DNA of 64,000 nucleotides from Panagrolaimus kolymaensis (taxonomy: Eukaryota; Nematoda; Chromadorea; Rhabditida; Panagrolaimidae): contig JAJQJQ010000029.1 of NCBI GenBank assembly GCA_028622995.1, forward strand, positions 2,232,001-2,296,000, read 5' to 3'. The translations under genes were made by a program, and so were the position numbers. The notes under the pieces were generated by a model, which did no database searches, had not been told where the DNA came from, and saw nothing but the letters and a program-made list of their open reading frames with translations. Shown here piece by piece: positions 43,000-53,415 of this stretch (position 1 is the first letter of the stretch; every line of letters starts with the position of its first letter).

Positions 43000-45400
43000 A
43001 TGAATATGGTTTATAATATTTTTACAAGAGCTAAGAAAAAACTTCAAGGTAATAATATAGCAGATAAACCAACAACAAAAGAAAACCCGATAGCTGACGA
43101 CAAACTTCCTGGTGAGTTTAATTATTATTTTTTATTTTAATCGTTTTTTTACTTAGTTACTTCCAATATTTTGTTTTTATGTTTAAAAAAATTTATAAAT
43201 TTTATTTGATGGGTGATTCATTTTTAGGGCAACAACAACATCCAGTTAATTCAATTGCGACGTCGGAGCTCGGAAATATCAATAATAATTTGGATGTGTT
43301 TGCTCAAAATATTCAAGAAACTGCTGAAAAATTTAATGAAAATACAATATCCGCGCTTGATATAGGTAATAGAATGATTAATAAAACGTAAGTTTTTATT
43401 TATTTATTATTTATTTATTAAATCAAAATTATTTTAAGATCGAATAATGAATATCGAGTTGTATGCAAAATTGGATATGGTGGATTTTCAGTGGTTTGGC
43501 TCGTTATTGAAAGGAAAAGCAAAGAATTCAAAGTTGCAAAAGTCTTTAAATATGGTCGTTGTATTACACAACTGGAAATCGAAGTAGGCTTCTTTTTTAC
43601 AAAAAAAATATATAAAATTTGGGTGATAAACAAAACAAAAACTTTGCTCTACTTAATATATTATTGAAAGCAAAAATTATTTTCTACTGAGCAATCATTT
43701 ATTTATTTTATAATTTTTTGACTTTCTTGAAAAACTAAAGAGCGTTTAATTATCATTTATCAACTTATTATAGACTCTTCATCAAACTATAAACCATCCT
43801 AATATATTGCGATTCTATGAATCTCTCAGCTTTAAATATGGTGGACGTGATGTTTGTGTTGGTATATATGAACCTTTGGGAAAAGATCCTTATACGATGA
43901 TGAAAGAAGCTTCAAAATATGGTGGTGGTTTACCAATTCCTGTTATCAAAAAACTTGCAAAACAAATTCTAAAGGCTCTTAAAACTATTCATGGTCTCAA
44001 AGTTGTTCACAGTGATATCAAACCTCACAATATTGCTACCTGTGTTACTCAATCAAGTTTACGCTGTCAATTGGAAAAAATTGTTAAATCTGGGAAAAGC
44101 CTTTCTTCTCTTCGTATGGTGTGTCAAAAAAATTCTGATTTTGATGAAAATAAAATAAGAAAGTTGTTGGAAGAAGAACTTGAAGAAATACCAAAGAAAA
44201 TGAGCAAAAACTCAACAAAATTGATATTTAAATTAATTGATTTTGGAAATGCTTTCGTAAGTTTTGTATAATCTTATTACATTAAAATAATATAACTTAT
44301 TTTTAGATAGAAGGAACTGAAAGAAAGACTGGCACTAATGGGTTTCGTCCACCGGAATATTTTTTTGGTGCTCCTTTGCTCCCTTCTCATGATATTTGGT
44401 CGCTTGGTGTTACAGTAATTTTTTTACCTCAATAAAATGTTTACATGCTAAAGTTTTAGATTGTTGTGTTATTGACTAACAAAATGTTTCTCGAATTTGA
44501 AATGGGAAAATTTACTGTAATCTACGAAGATGAAATCGTTGGATTAAGAAAAATGTTTGGAAAATTTCCTCGTCGTAGTTTTAAAGATTTCCAAGCTTTC
44601 AAAGATCCTGATGGTTTTAAAAAGAAATTTAATATCCATTTTCCAGAGCGTTTTATAAAAGAATTCACAACCGACGAATATGATTCTAAAAAAGCTGAAA
44701 AACAGTTTAAGAAAGTTTTACAAACCAAGTTTAATAGACTAGAAATGCTGGAAAAAGATCAAAAACATCTCGTTGATTTCCTGTTTCATATGCTTAATCC
44801 AATTCCAACTAAAAGAAAATCAGCTGAAAAATTGCTTTCTCATCCATGGCTGAAGAAAAAACGTACAAAACCAAATAGAAATCGAAATAATTCTAATGCA
44901 TCTAAAACTCAAATAGAAAAAGAAAGAAGTGGTGTTAATGCAAGTGGAACTCCTGTTGCTGCCTCGTCGTCGTCGTCATCGTCAAATAGTTGGGATACAT
45001 CTGGAATTTCTTTGAAAGATCTGTCAATTAATGAACAAAAATTTAAAAATGATATCCAAATTATTTCATCATCTTTTGATCCGAAACATTTGACAGACTC
45101 AAGCATAAGTGATGAAGAAGATCCTAACAAAACAATCAGCGGTATGTTTTTTTGTTTTATTTTGACAAACCTTTCATCTTGTAATTATTTTACGGATGTA
45201 TTTTTAATATTATTTATAATTAATATCTTAACTCTTTTTTCTTTTAGAATTTGGATCTGGTGAAAGTTATGTCGAAGGAGATGCATCATTTGATCCACAT
45301 GTAAGTTTTGACGTCTTTCTGTTCACTTTTAAAATTCTTTCTTTAGGTTGACTCTTCGGATGATGAAAAACTTAATGATGATGAATGGTTGGATATTTAA
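43000..45400 (+). CDS. SRPK-like serine/threonine protein kinase
   Basis: Eight exons: 43000-43111, 43228-43387, 43439-43583, 43774-44256, 44307-44414, 44460-45141, 45248-45300, 45347-45400; 598 residues. A 90-residue polar N-terminus precedes the kinase domain. The Gly loop is IGYGGFSVVWLV (about residue 101) and the ATP Lys lies in KVAKVF. The SRPK-like stretch GLPIPVIKKLAKQILKAL leads to the catalytic loop VHSDIKPHNIA (about 217), close to the HTDIKPEN of SR-protein kinases. An insert of about 70 residues follows, then DFGNAF (about 295), GTNGFRPPEYFFG and HDIWSLGV. The tail has basic residues (WLKKKRTKPNRNRNN), a Ser run encoded by TCG repeats, and an acidic end. Arg of HRD is Ser and Glu of KPEN is His, so this is a diverged member. 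Confidence 0.82.
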
Positions 45401-45438
45401 AAGAACAAATATGAGTTACGAATAAAACTGATTAATTA

Positions 45439-45610
45439 ATGGCTAAATTTGCGATTTTTATTTTGTAAGTTTTGAATCCTTTTTTTTCTCGGTAAAGGTT
45501 ATATGTTTTTTATAATTTTTAGATACTTGGATGAAAATTTTGGTAATATTTTGGATCAAACCGAGAGTGAATCAATAAATGGCAATGGAAATGGAATTTT
45601 ATCAAAATAA
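45439..45610 (+). other. possible two-exon small ORF or spliced 3' UTR downstream of the kinase
   Basis: ATG at 45439, exon to 45464, GTAAGT donor, acceptor TTTTTAG at 45516-45522, second exon 45523-45610 ending TAA. The joined frame encodes 37 residues (MAKFAIFIL, then YLDENFGNILDQ). The ATG is 39 bp after the kinase stop. It may instead be a spliced 3' UTR or an alternative 3' exon of the kinase. The acidic, Asn/Gly-rich second exon resembles the kinase's own acidic tail. Confidence 0.3.
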
Positions 45611-45826
45611 AATAATACCTATGATTATTACTATGTTAGTTTTTAATATATGTATATTATTTTTTTGTTATTTCTTTATTATATGGTTTTGAATAAAGTA
45701 GGATTTAAATAAATAAAAAAGACTTTATAATTTCGTAAATTGTTTTGATAATGTTAAACACGAATTTTATGGAAGAAAAAGTGAAATTGTTTACGATAGG
45801 TGAAAACCAAAATATATCAGCCATAT

Positions 45827-47385
45827 TTAATATTTAGAAAATGGCCTTTCATTTAAGTATTTTTGTAATTCTGGAAGTCCATGAACAATTTTCGAATGTT
45901 CCATTAATTGAGGGAATTTTTTTTCAAAATCGGAATAAAAATTGCTTAAAGTATCGGATAATTCAGCCACAGCAAAATCAGCTACAGTAACCCCAGAAGC
46001 CATAAAAAATTTTGATGTTGAATTAATCTTTTTTGTATTTTTTTCTAATAATTCTATTAACATTGGAGAATATTTATTTATTGCAGGTAAAAATGATTCA
46101 TTAAATATTTTTTCTCTAATTTGCCTTAAATCCATGGATGGATGCGTTCCAACTGACAAGGCGATATAAGCTTGAATTTCGGTTCCAAATTTCATTCGCA
46201 AATCTATGATTGAATCCACCTTAATTTCTTCAAGCATACTTTTCCCAGAAAGTCCATGTCGTTTGGCAAGGAATTTTGCGATTTCTTTTGGATCATTTAA
46301 TTCTTCATTTGTATCAAAAATTAATAATGGAAGTTTGCCGTATGGCATTTCTGAAACAAAAAATTTAATGCTTTTTATTATTTTTTTTTTGCAAAAGAAA
46401 ATTTAGTTATTTGATTTTTTTTTCCTGGAAAACCACATCACCAAAAAAATCTTTAAAGCTTACAAAAAATCATTGTTTGTAAAAAAAATATATTAGTCAT
46501 CGTTGTTGGTTTGACAAACAATCTTTTTTCTTTTTTACATAAGTGCAAGAGCAAATTTGCATTAAACTCGAAAGCAAAAAAAAAAAAGAAGAGAAGATAA
46601 AATACAATCTTTGAATTATAAAGCACACGTCGACTTTTTTTTAATTTTAACGATCTTTGCGCATTCTACAAACTTTGTTATTTTTTGTAAATAAATTTAA
46701 AGGTCAAGAAAAATGTTATGAAATCTTGCGCAAAGTTAAAGAGAGACATGACTGCCGTGCAAAATAAAAAAAATGATGTCAATAAAAATAAAATAAGAAA
46801 AAATTTGATTTGTTTGCAAACTATTTCTTTTCGTTGCTCTGAGTAATTAAAAAAAGAAAAAGCCTGCCAAAATCTTAAAATCAGGGGTTAACAGAATTAT
46901 GAACTCGAAAAAATGAGCGCCAGAAATTAAAAATAAAATTCATGTATTTTTTAAATTTTATTTATCAAAACTAAGATAATAAACATACGAGTTTTAAAAT
47001 ATGTCCATTCGTTAGTATTTAATCGAATATCTTCAAATGGAATTTGAGCAAATTGAAGAATTAAACGGCTAACTTCTGCATGGCCTCGAGAATTAAAATA
47101 AACTAGCTTATATGGTGGCACTGCTGCTGCTGCCACTGGAGGTTGTGGTTGTTCATTCTTCGTAATAACAGAAACTCCATTCGTTGTTTCAGAAGACATC
47201 GTTGTCGTCACTGAATTAGAAGAAGCAGCCGATAAGGTACCCGTAGAAAAATTTACATCCACCGAAGTAGCAGACGATGATTTTGGAGAAACACCCGCAT
47301 TTGAAGAAGCAGCACCCAAAGTAGCAGCCGATGTCGATGAAGAATTAAAAGTCTCAAATGAAGATGAATTTGATGGAGTTGACAT
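45827..47385 (-). CDS. sigma-like glutathione S-transferase with long Ser/Thr/Ala extension
   Basis: Exons 47385-46989 and 46350-45827 encode 306 residues. The first 90 or so are low complexity (Ser, Thr, Ala, then Pro/Gln), with no signal peptide. The GST domain begins YKLVYFNSRGHAEVSRLIL, with the sigma-class Tyr in VYFNSRG; IPFEDIRL follows, then MPYGKLPLLIFD. Where GSTs have QSxAI, this one has NDPKEIAKFLA, so the glutathione-binding Ser is lost. The C-domain retains GVTVADFAVAEL. It is related to the gene at 39445 (same organisation and intron position after the first beta-alpha unit), with the kinase gene between them. The 638-bp intron is long. An upstream in-frame ATG at 47478 would add residues without similarity; 47385 was chosen. 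Confidence 0.78.
46351..46988. other. intron of the second GST gene
   Basis: 638-bp intron on the minus strand (GTATGT to TTGTTTCAG). AT-rich; no nested gene seen. Confidence 0.5.
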
Positions 47386-50300
47386 CGTTTCACAACTCCA
47401 TGTTAAATGAGTATCAACAAAAACTAATTTCATCCCACCAAAAAAAATAATTCCCTTTCTTCCTTCTTTTTTTAACACTCACACACTCCCGTTGCTGCTT
47501 TATTGCTTTTTTTTATTTGTTTGATTGTTGCTCAAAATTTCTTTTTTTAATGATAGTTGATTTTTTTCAGGAAATGAATGAGGAACAAGCCCATGTCGAT
47601 CAGTCAGTAATGGCAGCAGCATTGATGTTTTTGCTGCTACTACTACGAGCATTGTAGTCTATGCCCAAAAATTAATAGCAGGCTAGAGTCTTTTTTTATT
47701 GCAACAAAAAAAAATGCGAACGATTGAAAAAAAGGAAAAATCAAAAAATGGAAAAAAGAATGGAATGTGTCTGTTGTCTCTAACTCGGTTGCTTGACAAG
47801 GATGGTACAAGAAAAAAATAATAATAAAGCATCCGTAATTGGATATAAAAAGTTTTTTTGGTTGTAAAATAAAATTATTAGGCTATTAAACCCGGATACT
47901 TTTTATTGTTTATTTTTTTTTAGTTTAGTTGTTTATCAGCGAATTTTTTGAATTTCATTGAAGTTGTAAAAAACGAGACCGTTCCAAAAAATTTATTTTG
48001 GTGGACTTATGATCTTTTAATTTTCATTCAGATTTTAAACAAACTTTTGCGACATTAGCTTGCTGCTTTGTTTAGGACTAAAAGATACAAAATTTTTATA
48101 TTTTTTGTATATTTCGTAGTTGAGCATTTATTTCTATCTCTTATTTTAACATGGCTCTTTTGAAATTATTCCAAGCTGAATAATGTTTTTTTGTTGCGAA
48201 AATGAATATTTAAATGTGGCAAAAAAGTTAACCATAACTGATCTTTGGTTAAATTTCTTTGTTTTTTATAACTAGGTTAAGAAAATCATTAGGCAAAAAA
48301 AGAAATTCCAAAATATTCAAAAGTAATAAAAAGGAAATGATTTAGTTTTAAAAATTGTTTAACACTAAAAATTGAACGAGAAAAAAAAATAAGCGAAATA
48401 AAGGAAAAGCTATTTATTTATGTCTGTAAAACTCATGCATATGCATAAATTCATATTAAAAAGGCAGCTATTAAACACGAATGAAAACTGTGTTTTTTTT
48501 TATATAAAATAAATTCAAAGAAACTTTTTCTCCTTTTTTATTTCTTTTCCACAAAATGCTTGTACTATCTTTATTTTATTAATTTTTTTATGGAAAAAAT
48601 TCCTTTTCAACAATTTTCATAAATTCTTTATTGTTTGTGAATTTAGCTTGGCCGTTTTTTATTTACTAATAATTTCTTCTGTTAATGAGAAATCTATGAA
48701 TGCCATAGTTGTATTTTATTTTTTTATTTTATTTTATTTAATGGCATTGGTAAACTCGCCTAGCAAGCGAGTAACATCGATAACAAACGTAAAAGCAAAA
48801 AATAAAAATTATATTTTATTAAAAATTCAAAAAAAATTTAAATTCTAAAAAAGAACAGTGTTTCTTGGAATTTTAAAAATTTCTGATTTCATTTGGCCCA
48901 GACTTCTTCTGTTGGATAAAACAACAACAAAACTCACATAGCGACGACGATGGCAATTGTATCCATGACAATTTCAAAAAAAAAATTAAAAAACTATAAA
49001 AATGCTTGTTTTGGCTTTGTCTACTGAATGCCTTTGGAGAAAATATAAATCAAAATCATTCTTTATTCCCTTATTTTTCTTCTTCTCGTGCATCGGATTT
49101 CTTCCACTATCACATAGTAACTTTTAAATTGCTCCCAATTTTTTTTTTGCTGGTTGAAATAATGTTTTTCTGAGTTTCTTTCAAAGATTTATGGGTCTTA
49201 ATTAAAAAAATTTAAAATGCATATTGGTTAAAGTGTATTTTTATTTTAAATCTGAAAGAAAGTTAAAAAAAATCAACGTTAAAATATTCAAAAGCAAAAA
49301 TCAATACATAAATAAAAACCAAACACTTTGAATGAAAAAAAAATTTTTAACACCAATAACTATTTTTTAAAAAAGAATCAAACAATGCATGTGAAACTCA
49401 TACATAAATACAAAAAATAATAATATTATACAAAAGGATTAAGTTTGAAAAAAAAATCCAGTTTTATTGCTTTTAAAAATTTTAAATCGACCAAACCCTT
49501 TTTCTTTTATGAATCACAGTGAAAATTAAATAATACTTTTTTGGAACAGTTTTTTCTTTGTAGTTTTATTTTAAAAGGTTTGGTTCAAATAAAGTCGCAT
49601 AATTTTATGGAATCAAATAATCAAAAATATTCAAAAATGAAAAAGTTTGTTTTTGGAAACGTGAATAAATTTTTTAAAAATAAATGTGCAAAACTTAATG
49701 TTACTATTTCCATCAGGTAAATCATAATTGACCTAAAAGTTCAATAATGAGATTTAAATTTAGCTGAATTGAAGTTGTTATCTGTTGATTTTCTGATTGC
49801 GGTCTATAAATAATTCGTCTATTTTTTCAAAAAATCTTCTGTATACTTATAAATTTCAAATGAATTACAAAAAAAACTTTCTTAAACTTTTGTATTAAAT
49901 TTGTATCTGCATTTTTATTTTTAAATATTTCTACAAAAACAAAAACGAAAAAAATGAAATCTTAAAATATTCAAAAACAAAAAAACAAGCAAAGGCTTTC
50001 TGAAAAATGGTTAAAACTAAAAAACGAACAACAAAAAAATGCACAAAAAAAACGATCCATTAAACGCGTGAGAACCTCCACATTTGTTACACCACCATTC
50101 AAAATGAATGGCGTTTCATAAAAAAACAAAAAAAAAAGTACACAATGAAACTCTTTTTTATGATGCTTTTGTGTTTTCAAAGCATCGTGCATAAATTATT
50201 TCAGTGGCCATTAGCTGCTCTTTCTTATTGAAAAAATAATTTATTTGTTTATTGTGATTTATTTATATTATTTTCTTGGAATTTTAGAAAGTTAAAAAAA

Positions 50301-50736
50301 ATAATTGAGCGACAAAGAAAAATTGCAAAAAGCTTCGAAATCCAGGAATTTTAAAATTTGTGAGATATAAATAGTTAATTCTTTTTTTTGGGCATGCTCA
50401 ATTTAAACTTTTAAGATATATTCTTTTTTTTAATCAAGAAAAAACTATTGTTTGCAACTAAATTTTTGCCCAAAAGCGAAAAGACATGTTAATACTTCTT
50501 GCCGCTTGCGAAAAACATATTGATTTGACAATAAAAAAATTTTTTGAACATTTTTTATCCATCATTTTTCCCATCTCATCCATTCATCATCATCGCCTTT
50601 GCTTGTAAGTCACACACAAAAATCAATTGAGTCACTAAAAAAATATTTGGCGCGCAAAAAAGTTTTGTGAAAAATAAATTCTATTTTTAAAAAAAATACT
50701 CGCGCATTTGGTTTCATTTTTGTCTTGACATTAATA
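47386..50736. other. intergenic region without recognisable genes
   Basis: 3.35 kb. Upstream DNA of the minus-strand GST and of the plus-strand gene at 50737. Short open frames (48648-48848, 49971-50192) are low complexity. The 47560-47700 stretch is slightly richer in G/C and has CAG/CTG-like bits. Nothing supportable as a gene or RNA. Confidence 0.35.
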
Positions 50737-51562
50737 ATGGCGATTATTGGTTCAAATAAAAAATCATTATATTTTAAACTTTGTAAATGTGAAACTAAAA
50801 ATAAATGGTTAAAATTTTTTATTTTGTGTTTAAATTTTATGGTTCCATTAGCTTTTTTAATTTTTTATCAAATTCGTGCAAATGCTTTTAAAGCGGATAA
50901 ATATATATTTAATCAAAAACTTTTGGAAAATCCTTGCTATTCTAAAGCTAAAGTTTCGAAAGAAAAATGTGATATTATTTTTATTGAATATTCTAATTAA
51001 ACAAAGGTAATTAAAGAAAAATATAATCAAAATTTTTTAGGCGAAATAAATTCAAAAAATTAAAATGAAAATTAAATAATTTTTTTAAATTATTAAATGC
51101 TTTATTTTTTAGTTTATGAATTATATTTCTGAAGAAGTTTCAAAGAAAACGAATGATGAGTTTTATGAAGAAATACGTTTACGTAAGAAATATATAATTA
51201 AGAAAAATGAAGTTCTAAGCAATTACAAAACTATGAATATTCCTTGCATGGAAAATAGCTTCGAAGAATTTTTAAATCATTATGAAACTTTAAAATTTTT
51301 TATATGGAAAATAACTTTATTTCAAATTTTTTGCCAATTATATTTGTTTATAATATTAATGATCTCTATTTTGGAAGAAGAACGCCCTTCACCATTAAAA
51401 GGCTTAATCATAATGTTTTCGCTTGTTTTTACAATTCTTTTTTGGTTAAATCATTTTTTATATGTCAGATATTTTTACAATATTCATATATCTGAATGCA
51501 TGCTTTTGTTAACAAAAAATATTTATACCACTCTTTGTCCTGGTATTATTGATTTAGAATAG
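50737..51562 (+). pseudogene. small multi-pass membrane protein gene with one in-frame stop
   Basis: Exon 1 50737-51006 and exon 2 51113-51562, joined by a phase-0 intron with a GTAATT donor and TTTTTTAG acceptor. A TAA at 50998-51000, two codons before the donor, interrupts the frame. If it were a sense codon the product would be about 239 residues. Visible features: a Cys/Lys-rich start (KLCKCETKNKWLK), a first membrane segment (FFILCLNFMVPLAFLIFYQI), a Cys-containing loop, a charged segment, then two further membrane segments (LFQIFCQLYLFIILMISIL and LIIMFSLVFTILFWLNHFLY). I recognise no family. Alternatives: the second half is its own gene from ATG 51116, or the TAA is a sequencing or allelic difference. 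Call it possible pseudogene. Confidence 0.5.
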
Positions 51563-51800
51563 ATATTTTTTTTGTTGAATTAAAACATTTTTTCTGATTA
51601 AAAAATTTTTTTTATATTGCTGTCTTTGTCCTTCATCGAAAAAAAAATGTTTTTAAAAAGAGAACAAAAGTATTATTTCTTTTATCAACAACAAAAAAAT
51701 TGATTGAATTATCACTCATTTTCGGTATTGTTTCTTTAACTTATTTTGTTGTAAACAATTATTTAAAGAAATAAATGGTTAAATATATTTTTTATTAATA

Positions 51801-52807
51801 ATGAGTAAACGAAAACACGATTGTTCTTCTTCTAGTGAAATTTCAAGTATTTCACCATCAAAACTCACCATTTATTCATTTCCGCCAAAAACACAAAAAT
51901 TTTCGATTACAGAAAATATAATTTTTTATATTTCACAAAATCCTTCGAACGTCAAAGTTTATGAAAAACTTATAAAAATATGCAAATATTTTTATCTCAA
52001 AAATTCTATTACTACTTTTATGAATATATTTATTTGTGAAGATTTAACTGAGTGCACCAAACTATGGCAGTTTGGTAAAGTATTCGGATTTAGCTTTAAA
52101 TTTGGTGAGGCACCTATGATGAATATACTTCCTGAAAGAGTATGGCTTATTGGATCTTTAGCCATTTTTAATAATACAATGAATACGAATTTATCCTTCA
52201 AATTGGCATCAAAAATTTATCTATGTGATTTATTTTCTTTGATTTTAAAAAATCAAAAATTAACTTTGGAGGAATTTAAATTATTCGCTTCAAAAAAATT
52301 AATGGAATTAAGCTTGGAAAATAGTGAAGTAAAAATAGAGGATGGGAGTATTGCACCGATTGAAACATTATTTGAGCTATCACCAAATCTAAAAAAAATT
52401 CAATTTGAGGGAATCAAAGTTGGTGTTGATTGGATCACATATGAAACAGTTAAAAAACTTTTCAAAATTCCTAATTTTTCAAAAATGAGAAAATTTGATT
52501 TAACAAATGTTTCAGAAACTTTTGATTTTAAAACATTTTTTAATTATTTAAAGGTAAATAAGTTATATAAATTTTTTTAATTATCATTCTAATAAAATTT
52601 TGGTTTTAGGAGCCATGGAAAATGAATATTCACCTTGAATTTAATGAGTCTATTTCTGAAGGCTATAAACAAAGACTTCAAAGTTTTTTAGATAATGTAT
52701 TGGCAAATGAACCAACAACAAAAAATCGCTTACCATGGATTCAATTTCATGGAATGACTAAAGAAAGTCATGAAAAAATATTTTGTGAATACAATTTCAA
52801 TGAATGA
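51801..52807 (+). CDS. F-box-like family protein (two-exon form)
   Basis: Exons 51801-52553 and 52610-52807 encode 316 residues. Starts MSKRKHDCSSSSE, then TQKFSITENIIFYISQNPS and LIKICKYFYL. Middle signatures: SKIYLCDL, KLTLEEFKLF, ELSPNLKKI, YETVKKLFKI and VSETFDFKTFFNYLK before the common phase-0 intron. Exon 2 (66 codons) reads EPWKMNIHLEF, GYKQRLQSFLDNVL, then IQFHGMTKESHEKI. This is the most distant member from the 5-16 kb cluster, 26 kb from the nearest copy, showing the family is dispersed as well as tandem. Confidence 0.72.
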
Positions 52808-53415
52808 TTGCAAAAAAGTATAGTCATCCTTTAATGTCATGATTATCTATAAAGCCCTTTTTTAAAATTACTTTTAAAAAGATAATAAAAAATGAGAGTT
52901 TTCAAACTTTCATATCACCGCCCCCGTTTCACATTTTTAATTTTATAAAAGATGGTCTAAATTGATTTTTTTTTCTATGCCCTGATATTTTTTGTTTTAC
53001 TATTCTTTTTGTATCAAATAAATTTTTTATTTATAAAAATTAATATTTACATTTACATAAAACAAAAATTTAAAAAATTCTAAAACAATACTTGTATCAC
53101 AATTTTTATGATTCTTAAAAAAAATGAGTGAAATAAAATTTATTTAAATATTATATATAATGTATTTGATTTCGTTTTTTGATTTGAGTTAAGTCAAGAA
53201 TGCAACTAAACAAAAACAAAAGATATTAAAGTAGGGCAGCCAAAAAAAAGAAGAGAGTGAGATAAAAATATAAAATATGCATAGAACAAAATGAAAGACT
53301 AAAAAAATTTTAAAAATTGAAAGAATTTTTTCGAGGTTTTTCTGTTCTTTAAAAAATTTATTTTATTTAAGGATATGTTTTTATTTATTTTTTTTGGTTT
53401 AGAAAATTTTTATGT
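52808..53415. other. intergenic between convergent genes
   Basis: 608 bp containing the 3' ends of the family gene at 51801 and of the RhoGEF. Several AATAAA-like strings (for example about 53017-53025). No coding. Confidence 0.35.
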
